Below are positions 36,114-47,200 of a DNA stretch of 64,000 bases, piece by piece. The notes under the pieces were generated by a model. The model made no database searches. It was not told the DNA's origin and worked only from the letters and a program-made list of their open reading frames with translations. The position numbers were made by a program, and so were the translations under genes. The stretch is from Microthyrium microscopicum. Taxonomy: Eukaryota; Ascomycota; Dothideomycetes; Microthyriales; Microthyriaceae. How positions within the stretch are numbered: position 1 is the first letter of the stretch; each line of letters starts with the position of its first letter. The stretch is from NCBI GenBank assembly GCA_010405405.1, contig MU004246.1:186001-250000 (forward strand), written 5' to 3'.

Positions 36114-37277
36114 GATATTAGCTCTTTGAAGTTCTGTCAATCGACAGGCGATGTCAATTGAAGAAGACCGTACGAGAACAATGACCACCAGCTCCTATCG
36201 TAAGCAAGAGACTTGTCAAGTTTTCCTTGAAGGATATCGTGGGACCCGATGCGCGCGGTCCTTCAAAACAACAAAGCTAACGCAAAAACTCGATGCAGAT
36301 TCATGGATACGCTACGGCTTGATGCGCCAATGATACTGTGATAATACTGGAAGTGGCGTTTGAAAATACGCCTCGATGACAGTTGTCCAGTAAAACTCTC
36401 TGTGGCGTCTTTAGCTTGCTACCGTCTACAGAGAAAATGGAAATGCTACCCATACTCAGGGGTAAGATGCTCAAGCTCGGAGCATTTCAATTCAAGGTTC
36501 TGAGTTTCTAAGCTCTCAGCCTCATACCCCTTCCTCGATCTGATCATTCTGATGGAAAACATCTTGTTGGTTGAGTGATAATGGGTGAAGATGAAGAGAG
36601 TAGGTCAATGAAAGGCATAGACTCATCAGCCTACATAACACTATATCAAGTCGACGCTCGTTATTCCCGACAGCGAAGTGGTGTTCCCTGCCACGGCGAA
36701 GTGTATGCTCAATTGGGTCTAGCAGCTGTCACAACGTTTAAGCCTTGCGCCCATGTGCAGATAGGTATGCAGATGATAGATCAACCACCATCTTTAGGCT
36801 CAACATTTCAAGCTTCTCAGCATTATCAGCACCAATGACATGACAGCCTTGCTACGCGACTGCAGGACAAATAGCGAGGTGTTCGTTTCCTACAGGCACT
36901 GCCACGATTATGGCACAAAGTCGTGTTTGATTCGCATGCAATGGCTTGACTGGTTCAAAACTAACTTCAAGTTATGATTCCTGCCATGCCTAATCCCACA
37001 AGGCTACGGTGAAGAGGCTCCCTTCAATGTGGCTTTCCATTCACGACCCATTCCCAAAGCGGGTCTCACATCGCCAATTCTATTTCGGTAGGAGTAAACA
37101 ACGTGTGTGCCAGAGAGTCATGGAGAAGTATAAAACTGTTTTACTCGCCACGTCTATGTTCATAGTATCAATTCACAGACACCATAGAACAATACATTGA
37201 AACCGTTTCTTAACTTTCTCATCACCAACCAAGAGAGTATATTTGTTCAAAGTCCAAACTCACAAAGATCAGCAACG
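36114..37277. promoter_or_regulatory. Divergent intergenic region (CENP-B-like / DUF7702 protein)
   Basis: About 1.16 kb contain both promoters. Short open frames were seen but carry no protein signature. Confidence 0.4.
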
Positions 37278-38206
37278 ATGCATATCGATTCAAGAGGTTG
37301 GCTCTCTGTTGCCGAACTGGTTCTTTTCACACCTTCTCTTATCGTCTCCGCAATAGTCTGCTCAAGACATGGTTTTGGTCGAGCTTCGGGCTGGATATAC
37401 ACTCTGATTCTCTGTCTTGTCATAATTATCGGCGCTAGCTGCCAATTAGCCACATACTCCAACCCATCCGAAAACCTCTACGAAGCTGTCATCATAATCG
37501 ACTCTATTGGTCTATCGCCTCTACTCTTCGCAACTCTAGGGCTGCTTTCGAGATTGTAAGTAACTTTCTTCAGCTCACGTATGATAACCAAGCTAATTGG
37601 AACAGAGCGGATCAAATCAATGCTAGTAGAGAAGACGGCCCATTCCGAACACAATATTTTCGCGTTATTCAACTCCTCGTCACCATCGGCGTGATCCTAG
37701 CCATTGTCGGAGGAACCAGCGGAAACGTCAACGCCGATGGTACAACTCAAGTCGCATCGGAAAGCAAAGCCGCTATCATCGTCCTCATCGTCGCATTCGT
37801 CGCAATCTGTGCTCTATGGCTGTTCACCTTGAAGTATCAATCTTCTCTTTCCAGCAGCGAGCGACGTGTCTCTCTTGCAGTTCAACTTTCTCTGCCTTTG
37901 ATTGCCGTCCGATTGGCATATTCCGCGCTCAAGGTCTTCCTACATAACAGTACCTTCAATTCTATAACTGGATCGGTTGCGGCACAAGCGGGAATGGCAA
38001 TTGTTGAAGAATTTATTGTTGTCTGGATCTATCTAGCCCTCGGCTTCATGCTGGAAACTTTGCAACCGCATCAGCAAGGCGAGATTGCTCAGCGGTCTTG
38101 GGGCAATAGAAAGTCGGAAAGACCTCAACGGTCTCAGAACTCTCGAGGTGGACTGGCCGCTTACAAGGGTGGATTGATTAGAGGCACACTTGCGCAATTC
38201 AGGTAG
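37278..38206 (+). CDS. DUF7702-type seven-helix membrane protein
   Basis: Exons 37,278-37,555 and 37,606-38,206 with a 50-nt intron (GTAAGT...AACAG) give 292 residues. I count seven hydrophobic segments: LSVAELVLFTPSLIVSAIVC, WIYTLILCLVIIIGASCQL, YEAVIIIDSIGLSPLLFATLGLL, FRVIQLLVTIGVILAIVGG, SKAAIIVLIVAFVAICALWLF, SLAVQLSLPLIAVRLAYSAL and AGMAIVEEFIVVWIYLALGF. Short N-terminal MHIDSRGW and the RHGFGR loop fit the fungal DUF7702 family, which has no known function. The tail is basic and Ser/Arg-rich, probably cytosolic. Confidence 0.88.
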
Positions 38207-39174
38207 ACACATCAGAGCCTACAGCAGGCATGATATGCACCGGTACTCTGGCTAGTCTAGCATTATCCGTCAGGCTGTTTTGGTCTCGAACAAGTTCAGG
38301 GTGTGTGATGCTCGTTTCATGGAGTTCTCAATATAGGGCTTTTTGAGGATTATCGGAGTCGTTTGCAGCGACTTTGTGGTTTACAAATCGATTTCGAATC
38401 GGAATCATAGCATAACTGTAGTATTAATGACAATTTATGATCGCATCAACTACGCGAGACATTGATTACAACAAGTGGTATCTTACATGACTTGTGTTCC
38501 TCCCCGAAGCATATTTTCAACAATTCTACCACGGCGGAAGTTTAGTGCGGCATGAAAAGGCTATCGATTACTAATCTCTTACACCCGGTTATCGAGTACG
38601 ATGATAATAAAAGCAGTCACTCTTTAAGAAGTGTTATGGCTGCTCTCGTAATCGATGGGAGCTTCATCCAAACTGCTCACTTATTTTGTCCCTGGAGAGC
38701 AATATCTTACGATGCATTCGCGAGGAATTGTGTGAGCATCGAATAGAACGCAAATTGGCCATGAATATCAACTCATTTGTGCACCCAAGCCAAAGCTTTA
38801 TACTCCTTTGGAATCAGACGCCTGTAAGATGGTCAACACTTAGTCAAGAAAGGAGTGATTAGTAGCAAGGTTGTCTTGCCGCATGAATCAAACATAATTG
38901 ACTATTAAAGCGCGATGTGACTTTGACATAAGTACGAGATATCAATCTAAGTCATCACTGATATTTACGGAAGAAACCATGACCCGAAGACATCACATAG
39001 AAACCGCGATACCGGAAGTCGATTTAACCTTAGAGTATGTTTTGGACACTTGAAATGATGAAAGGCCGCTACTCACATCCCCAAATCACCCCAGTTCCTC
39101 TCATATATAGAGCCCGCTTCAACCCCTTAACCCCTTTTATCCCTGAGCACAGTACCTACGACTTTATAAACGAA
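38207..39174. other. Intergenic region with TATA-like element near its right end
   Basis: About 970 bp. The only feature recognised is a CATATATAG at 39,102-39,110, about 65 bp upstream of the next ATG. Confidence 0.45.
39102..39110 (+). promoter_or_regulatory. TATA-like box of the small Cys-rich gene
   Basis: CATATATAG lies 65 bp upstream of the ATG at 39,175, followed by a C/T-rich leader. Its position favours that ATG over the in-frame one at 39,037, which lies upstream of the box. Confidence 0.5.
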
Positions 39175-39471
39175 ATGTGCAAAGTCCTCTACCATCAATT
39201 CCCCTGCAAATGCACAAAGTGGTCTATTAACGAATGCCACGGCTGGTGTGGTGGAAAGTATCTACAGACACCAGCATGGGAGCCACGTATCGCGGAAGAT
39301 TATCTCACTTGGAACCACGATTGCCCTCTTCCATATCATCGTAATCATAGAAACTTGGTATATGCGGGACATCCTAAGTATGAGATGCTCTATAATTCGC
39401 AGCTGTTGGTGTCACGATTTGGGAATGAACCGCCAGATTGGACGGATACTGAGGAGGGACCAAAATGGTGA
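39175..39471 (+). CDS. Small Cys-rich hypothetical protein
   Basis: The 98-residue protein starts MCKVLYHQFPCKCTKW. The upstream in-frame ATG at 39,037 is less likely because a TATA-like box lies between the two. It has Cys at 2, 11 and 13, then NECHGWCGGKYLQTPAWEPRIAEDYLTW and NHDCPLPYH, with many Trp and Tyr, and no signal peptide. The CKC...CHGWC arrangement could bind zinc, but I do not recognise the family. The isolated gene has no obvious partner. Confidence 0.55.
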   Translation: MCKVLYHQFPCKCTKWSINECHGWCGGKYLQTPAWEPRIAEDYLTWNHDCPLPYHRNHRNLVYAGHPKYEMLYNSQLLVSRFGNEPPDWTDTEEGPKW

Positions 39472-39628
39472 GAGTCTGCGAAGGAAGCATGAAGTGATAG
39501 GGGGGTGTTTGGGGGTTAGGAGAGAAAAGGGTTAGAAGTGGTTGGCGTTGGGCTTTGAGGTTAAAGTCAAAGGAGATACAATATAATCTTAAGCTACTAC
39601 CACAGTACCGCTACAAAAGCTGCGGAGA

Positions 39629-40621
39629 TCAGGGCAGTGCCTTGGCTCCTGTTCTCTTCTCAAAGTACTCTCTTCTCGGTACTTCAATGGCTTCATACCG
39701 CTCCACTGAAGTGCCCACCGGGATCTCCAACTTGCCTGCTTTGATGCCTTCGATGGTTTTGTCCGCGTACTCATCCACCGGGATACCCATTTTCAGGCTG
39801 CCTTCTTCACCGGCTACTCGGACGTGAAGTTCGGCTACTTGGCTATTAGTACTCTTGTTGTCAAAGTGTCCAGTCAAGGTCACGTCAAGATACGGGGAGA
39901 AGTGGGATGTGAAGTTAACATTTAGTTAACGGTGCTCTTAGACTTACTTCCAACAAGTGGCGGTAATAGCTCTACGACGCTGACATTCGTACTCCTCAGC
40001 TGTTCGCGAATCGCCATTAGAAAGTGGTGCATGGCGGCTTTGCTGGCACAGTACGTAGGTGTATCTAGATTCGGCGCCATGGCTAGACCAGAAGATGTGC
40101 TGAATAGAGTCAGTTCCGCCACAAGAGGTACATAGTATTTGAAAGACATACAACATAAGCGTGGTATCCGTCTTCTGTTTAAAGAAGAACGGTAAAAACG
40201 CCTTGGTAATAGCAATGATTCCCACATAATTTAGGTTGATTTCTTGCTGTATCGCTGCCAAGTCAATAGTTTCCGGCTTAGTGAAATCCAATTTCTCCTG
40301 TGTTCCAGAATTGTATAGGATACAGTCCAAGTCTGGATGATCGCGAGTTACCCTTTCGTGGTGTTAGCGTCATACATGTCAAACTTCATGGACGAAAACT
40401 TGCACTTCTGCAAAAGACGGTATGGCGTCAAGTTTATTCAGATCGAAATTGAGAGCTGAAGCTTTATTGCTGCCATGATTCTTGACGAATTCATCAAGTC
40501 GTTCTTGTCGGCGTCCGACTACGACTACTTTGGATCCTGCTGCTATGAATCGTTCAGCAAGAACGCGGCCGATGCCACTGGTGGCGCCCAGGACGAGAAC
40601 TTTTGTGTATGGATAAGGCAT
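39629..40621 (-). CDS. Short-chain dehydrogenase/reductase (DltE-like)
   Basis: Four exons, 40,621-40,404, 40,352-40,152, 40,099-39,948 and 39,834-39,629, give 258 residues. The NAD(P) loop is LVLGATSGIGRVLAERF (TGxxxGIG-type with Ala for Thr), then VVVVGRRQERL. Further motifs are DLDCILYNSG in the NAG-like position, LMFTSSGLA, and the catalytic YCASK with upstream Ser. These fit a classical SDR. Intron 1 uses a GC donor (GCAAGT...GAAAG); only this choice keeps the frame and restores the HPDLDCIL strand. The other introns are GT-AG (52 and 113 nt). The substrate is unknown. Confidence 0.85.
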
Positions 40622-41066
40622 CGGTGAGTTTATTTTTGAGAAGGTTTGACGGGATGTAGTTGAAAGTGGCAGAGGTCTAAATATATGTTGTTGAGACTTA
40701 ATCTATATTTGGGAGATCATACAACTTGGAAGGACTTTAGGTACAGGCCGATGCCAAATGTCCGGAACCGGGGATAGGCACGTATAATGGTTGTCCAAAT
40801 TTGCTGATCATAGTTGAATCAATTTATTGACGACGAGGGAGATTATTTCCTTAAAGAAAAGTAATTGCAACTGTCGTTTTGATTTTACAGCATCAGAATC
40901 GAAACTCGGGAAATGGACACAAATCTAAAAGATGCACTTTTCATGATGACGGCAATTGAATAGAATTTGATTCTATTTTTGGTATCTATCGGCACTGGAA
41001 TACAGTCTACATAATGCCCATGAGATTGAACAACACTGCAGATCTCATTGATGCCAACCACAATAG
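40622..41066. other. Intergenic region, SDR promoter
   Basis: About 445 bp between two minus-strand genes. No specific element was recognised. Confidence 0.4.
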
Positions 41067-42203
41067 TTAAATAATCAAAGAAATACCGTTGACTAGAAAG
41101 TCGAACGAACTCTTCAGAGGGATTCCACACAGCTGGTTGGCATCGCAGGTCTGACCGAGGAAGGTACTTGATAGAGGCCATGACCCATAAATGGTGAAGT
41201 TGTAGGGAGGGAATATGGTGCTGTCGTTGAATGACCCGACTGCACTGACATGATTCGAGATGCCTGTATCGACATGAACTGTTTGCGCGCCATTGGCGTC
41301 CACCGGAACATCCTCAAGCCAGATCATACCCGTGCCACTTTGATCAGGGCTAAGAACCGATGGCCAGCTAGTATTTCTCCAGCTAAAGGTCATTTCAGGA
41401 AAGTATGGATGATGAATTTCTTCCTGAAGTTTGTGGGCAGGATGGGCTGGTTCCCGAGTGTTGTTTTTCGGAATCTCGAAATTGTAGAGTTTGAAGTCTT
41501 TCTGGGTTCATACCGGGATTTCACGAGGCTCGAAGACCCATGGTACAAGAGGAGTGCCTGGATCGCAGGTGACATACCACGGAGGCGAGGACAGATTAGA
41601 TACGCAGGCGGCGCCCCAACCGTATGCCTCATTGGGAATGGTTGTCCAGTTCCATTGTAAGCTACCTACCTGAAGAAGCAACGTGCTGTATTGGATTCCG
41701 TCATTTTGCCTTTTGAAAGTTAGCGAGAGACATTCCAAGTTAGAAGGCTAGACTTACGGGGCAAGAGCAGCGCTGAGAAGATCAATTTTGGCAGTGTACT
41801 TATCCTCAGGACTAGACAGCTGACCAGTCAAGGTAACGCGGTAATGGGTCTTGTTGTCATCGCATATTCCCCAGGATGTTATAGGGTTACCATTAAGGTC
41901 GAGTTGGGTAACGATGTTGCAGTCGGCGGGAACGAAGCCAGAGGCAGAGAATTGAACAACGGTGAAATTGAAGGCAAAGACGGGGGGAGAGGAGAAGTTG
42001 CCTACATGACCAATATGCTGGCTGGATATCGAAGTAAGAACTCGAGTATCTGAAAACGGAGGGAAGATGCCGGTGTCATTGGGAGTGATAGTGGCATTGA
42101 GTGAATATGGATGAGGAGCCCAAGTTCCAGTCTGAGGCCACGATGATTGAGCAACAACAGCCGAAGCCAATGTTAAGACGAACGAAAGAGCTGCAAGCAG
42201 CAT
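41067..42203 (-). pseudogene. Secreted protein of unknown family with one in-frame TGA
   Basis: Exon 1 is 42,203-41,758 and exon 2 is 41,709-41,067, separated by a 48-nt intron (GTAAGT...CAAAAG); the span encodes 361 residues plus one internal stop. MLLAALSFVLTLASAVVAQ is a signal peptide. The mature part has many N-glycosylation sites (NAT, NDT, NFS, NFT, NKT, NWT, NLS) and Cys pairs, typical of a secreted or wall-bound protein. The frame is interrupted by TGA at 41,508-41,510 right after EPREIPV, yet continues in the same frame with coding-like sequence (KDFKLYNFEIPKNN) for about 145 codons. Either this is a recent nonsense change, or a very short intron begins at the GTATGA there (the first usable acceptor gives only 39 nt). 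I do not recognise the family. Confidence 0.6.
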
Positions 42204-42941
42204 GATGTCGAGAGTTGAAGTGGAGATATAGGATGTGATCGGAGTGGAGTAGTGGTTGATGTTGAGGAAAAGAAGATGGAGAAGAAGACGAGGGCGAAAA
42301 ATTAAATAGTAGTTGATGACAGCTTCGCGACGGAGTGACCGAACACTGCTCACCTTGTGACGTCTCTATGCCTCAGACCGTCCTGAAGTTATCGTGAAAG
42401 TCATCGAGGAAAGCCGTATTAGTAAGGCATGACCCGTAGCGGAGATTAACAAGCCCTTCTAGGTAACAACTAGTCCTAGTAAAGGAAGGACAAGAGCTTC
42501 AATGCCTGAGTGAGGTTTTTCCAGGCCCAATGAAGCTTGTCTTGCTGTACGCGAGTTTCTACATTCGGGAGTATCCGGTTTAGTTCAATTGAGAAGTAGC
42601 GATCCGATATGGGGCCTCTAAATCGAGAGCAACTGATAGCGAGAGTTGACCATCAATCTGACTTTGGGAGCTTAAGTATCTGGAGCTCACTGAAGACGCA
42701 CCACACATGGAAAGCGCAGAGAAGTCGAAATTTTGAGAGAATACCGATGACAGATTGAAGTGCACGAAGTAATATCTAGCTTCAGAATATTCAGTAAATG
42801 TACCAAATAGCCAAGATGACAACGCCCATAGCTTCAAAGACAACATACCATTATCATAACACCACCCAATACATCTCCCGAAAATGCCAACAGGCATGCA
42901 CATCATCTCCTATCCCCATCGTCCCATTCACCATACCATCT
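42204..42941. other. Intergenic region
   Basis: About 740 bp between the secreted-protein gene start and the 3' end of SND2. No recognisable gene. Confidence 0.4.
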
Positions 42942-43603
42942 TTACCGATAAGCAACCCTCTGTCCCCTCTTCTCCAACTTCGCCTGCCTCTTACTCGTCC
43001 CCGTCCCCATCGCCGCACCCTCCCCACCCTCCCCACCACCCATCATCCCACCCATACTGCTCCTAACCCCAGTATACGCCCCATACAAGCTCCAAGCCGT
43101 ATAAAGCGGAACAACACCCTACCCACCAACCCATTAGCCCCACATATACACCTACAGCACCAAACAAACTTACCCAAATACTCCATCCCCAATCCCCCAA
43201 AACCGCAGCAAGCCCCGTACATCCCCAACTCCAATAAACCACATCCCACGCCCACTCCATAACCCCCTGCGCCTCCAAATCCTCCCCAGGCCTCTTCAAC
43301 TCCTTCACACCATCTTTCGTGCCATCAGGCCGTACAATGTAGGTCGGACGGCCAACTTTATCGAGATATGCTTCGATGGCGAGGGCGGGTAGGGAGAGGA
43401 GGAGCCAGAGCGCGATACTGCGGCGCGTGAGGGTGGAGCGGAAGAGGAGGAGGCGCGTGAGCAGGTGGAAGGTGTGGACGGCGAGGGTGGTTAGGTGGGT
43501 TTGGTGGAGGCGGGAGGTGTTGCGGGAGGCGAGGGTTTTGGCTGATTTCTGGGGGTTTTAGTGGGATGGGGAGAGGGGATGGGGGAGGGTTTACTTGTGC
43601 CAT
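42942..43603 (-). CDS. SND2: SND2/TMEM208 family ER protein
   Basis: Three exons were reconstructed: 43,603-43,595 (only MAQ), 43,548-43,174 and 43,118-42,942, giving 186 residues; introns are 46 and 55 nt. The product begins MAQKSAKTLASRNTSRLHQTHL, the hallmark N-terminus of the family. Membrane segments follow: HLTTLAVHTFHLLTRLLLF, IALWLLLSLPALAIEAYL, VVYWSWGCTGLAAVLGDWGWSIW and VVPLYTAWSLYGAY. After the second comes the conserved EDLEAQGVMEWAWDVVYW. The C-terminus is Gly/Met-rich and ends with SKRQAKLEKRGGQR, as in fungal homologues. SND2 acts in SRP-independent targeting of proteins to the ER. The 9-bp first exon and G+C-rich coding make the gene easy to miss. Confidence 0.88.
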
Positions 43604-44210
43604 TGGGGTGGTGGGATTGAGATTGTTGGAGCCGAGAGAAATTGATGGTGATGGAGACAGAGTGGTTGATCGCGAAATCAAAAGTTGTAGTTGCTTGGAA
43701 GCTTGTGATTGGCTGGGAAGTGCGTCTATCAGGCTGAACACTGGCGTCAATTCCAACTGTTTGAATTGAATGTGATTAATGTACAACTACAAGACTAAAC
43801 AAATAAATAAATAGAGATCTGTTTAGTAGACGTCAGTATTTCCATTACAGCTTTATAAATTGCGCGTATGGGCGAACTGTTGGAACTTTTGGGCGCTCTC
43901 AACGATCATGCATCATCCAAGAACCGTAAAACTGAATATCTCAAAATCAACACGTCAGGCAAGTAAATCACAATTGGGAACTGGTTATAAACAGAAAAGT
44001 CTATTCAACTATAAAAAGCGCTATTAAATACACCTGATTACAAAAAGTCTATCCGTGCCAACGCCATATCACCAAGGCCAAAAGTACGTGCCAAAATCAT
44101 CATATAACAGCACACGATTGAAAGACACCACCGTCCTCTCCTGCTTCTGTTTCCTTTGCATCGTCGCCACCACCACCATCCCCCTTATCCTCTACAACCT
44201 CCATTCCATC
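43604..44210. other. Intergenic region between SND2 and ACC1
   Basis: About 600 bp, with the SND2 promoter and the ACC1 3' region. No feature recognised. Confidence 0.4.
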
Positions 44211-47200
44211 CTAAACCTTCGCAAAATACGCCAACAGCTTCTCCCGCTCACCAGCCGGTAACATACTCAAAGCATGCTTCACACCCTTCGCACCAGCCAT
44301 GACATCCTCCGCCAACAACCCTGACACCTTGCGTGCAACGCTCTCTTGGCGAACAGCTTCCACCTTCGTCTCAATGTCATTGCTATGGCTCTCCAACCAG
44401 TCGGCGACGCCGGCATCATTAGTGTCGAATTGCTCGACTCCACACCAGGCGCGTAGGAGTCCGAGGCGCGCGGCACGAGGAGAAGACTCCTTGGATTCGG
44501 AGGACGCAGCTTGAGCAGACGCGATGGCGCTCAGAACACGCTCTTCAGAGAGACGACGGCGTAGACGCTGGTAGAAGAACTTACGTGCCTGGCTCCAGCG
44601 CAGGGCAGCGCGGATGGTACCCTTGGCTTGCATACGGCCTGCGCGGTCGTGCAAGTCTGCGTATTGAAGTGCGATTTGCGTGTATACTGGGAGAAGTAAT
44701 TGTTCACGCTTGGTGATTTCGCGCTTGAGTTTGGTCATGTCATCAGCAGACAACTTGGCCTTTGGATCATCGTCCTTGGAAGCAGCAGCGATGCGGCGTT
44801 TGAGATCACCGTAGGCAGGGTCTAGACGTTCCATGGTGGAGATGAGTTTGGCGCGACGGAATTTGATACCGACGATACCATCGGGCTCTAGCACACCACC
44901 ACGGGCATCCTCATCGGCGTACATTTCCATGTAGTCTGGGTTGATCGTTGGATCGACGACGACCCAGGAGCCACCACGAAGTTCGCCGTGGGGTGGAATG
45001 TAGACGAAGACTGGCTGTTCGAATTTGACGAGTGCGTCAACGATGTATGAGCCATATTTGAGGACTTCGTTGTACATGTCGCGTTGACCACCTGAGAAAC
45101 CACGCCAGTTGGCAAGAATGATGAGTGGAAGCTGTTCTCCGTGGTTGAAGTCATTGATCGCTTGTGCAGTCTTGAAAGCCGAGTTGGGATACCACACACC
45201 ACCAGCTTCAGAAGTGATCTGTTCGATGGAGTCTGGGTTGGCTGGATCGGCAGGGCTGACATTCTCGACGGTGCGAGCTTCGACTCCAATGACACCACAA
45301 GGGATGCCACCAAGACGAGCACGACCGACAACAACAGTCTTGGCCCATCCACCAAGTGCTTCTTCCCAGGAGCCTTTGTCAAAGAAACCAGGCTGGAAGC
45401 CATCGGCGTCCTCCTTACCAGCAATCATCCATCGAACATCATATGGCTGCTTCTGAGGTGGAGAGTAGACAATTTCTCTATCCCACGGATCGCTAGACAT
45501 AACTCGTGGAACGCTGTTGCCCTTCTTGTCGGGGATGTATGACATCCATTTAACAATCTTCTCGACACCAAGGAACTCATCAGCAGCGGTCATGTGGCTG
45601 ACACCATTGCGGTACATGATTTGAGTGCCACCAAGTTGCAAGTTGGATGAGTAGACCTCGCGACCAAGAACATTGTTGAGAGCTTGAGCACCAGTAAGGA
45701 TGATAGGATGACCCTCAATCTGAATAGCACGTTGACCAAGACGGACGAGGTAGGCACCGATACCTGAAAAAGTTAGTTTTCATTAAATGGATAGGAGCAT
45801 TATACATACCAACTGAGCGACAAGTTACCAAAGTGATGGTAAAGATATCCTCATAAGCTCGGCTGGTCTCACCAGCGATAAGACCAGATCCACGAAGAGA
45901 CTCAACACCAAGACCATCATCGGCACCAATGATAGCAGTGATCTTGTGTCTGAGCTCACCACCTTCCTTGATAGGTTCAGTGATGATATCGCGACGTTTT
46001 CCGTCCTCGAAACGAGCCTTCTTCTCTGGTGTGAGGTAGAGGTACTTGAAGCCCTTGTCAGGCTTTCCTTCCTCATTCCAGGCCACTGAAAAGTGTGGAA
46101 CAATTTCCTCTGCTATTCCGAGACGAGCACCAGAGTTGGCTGACAGGTAGATACGTGGAATGCCGAGTTTGCGAGCAAGTTCAGAGCACTTGTGGAAGAA
46201 AGTGTCTTCCCGTGGGCCAAAGGAACCAATCTTGAAGGTGATATCGTTGGCAATGATAATGAAGCGACGACCTTTGGGGTATTCAGGTGTCTTGGCGTTG
46301 ACAATCCATGCCACCATACCAATAGTATTGGCACCAGGCTCGCGATTGACTTCAACAACTTCATCATGCTCATCAAGGACAAGTTCGCTTGTCTCAATGC
46401 ACTCTCCCAACTTTGGCTTGAGCTTCTCGATCTGAGGGAACTTGGAGATGTAGGCATCCCATGTATTCTCGAAAGCTTGACGGAAGAGTTCAGGGAAATC
46501 ATAGATGTACTGAGTGCCGAGTTGATGGGCATTGAAACGCTTGGGTTGAAGCGCACCTTTGGTCTCGTAGGGAGTGGAGACTGGGCGCAGGTGCATGGCA
46601 CCCTTTCGAGTTGAACCAATGCTCTCGAAGACCCAATCACCGGTGCCTTTAGCGGGTAGTCGTTCTTCATACATTTCAACCTCGGCAACGAAACCAGAAG
46701 TATTGCTGATGACGATACGGATTGGTAATGGTTCACCAGTCTGAGAGTTTGTGCACACTATGCGAACCTCAACAACGGTAACCCGAAGACGCCAAGCTCG
46801 GAAACCATAGCGGCTCAGGAATCCAGCAAGTTTCTCTTGAACTTGGTTCGCTTCGAGAGGCAAGGTTTGAGCAAAGTTGATGAAGATGTGGTTCATGTCA
46901 GTGCCGTTAGAACCAATAATCTCAAGAGCATCAAGAACATCGTTCATAAGACGATCAGCCTCGGAGATGGTGTATTCGGCAATACCGATGTCCTCCCTAA
47001 TACGGCCCGCACGAACAACAGCGCGCACAAAGTAGCGCTTGTCTTGCTCATTTCCAGCATCTCTACCTTCAGCTTGATAGATATGGATGTTTCGGTTTTG
47101 CGTAAAGACAGGCTTGATGTGGAACTTGGAAAGACGTGTCAATTCAAGCTGGAAAGCGACAGCGGGTTCAATGTGACGAATTTGAGGATCTTCCTGATAA

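Noticed and set aside
42798-43262. Plus-strand Pro/His-rich open frame opposite SND2
   Set aside because: It is the antisense shadow of the SND2 exons in a G+C-rich stretch.
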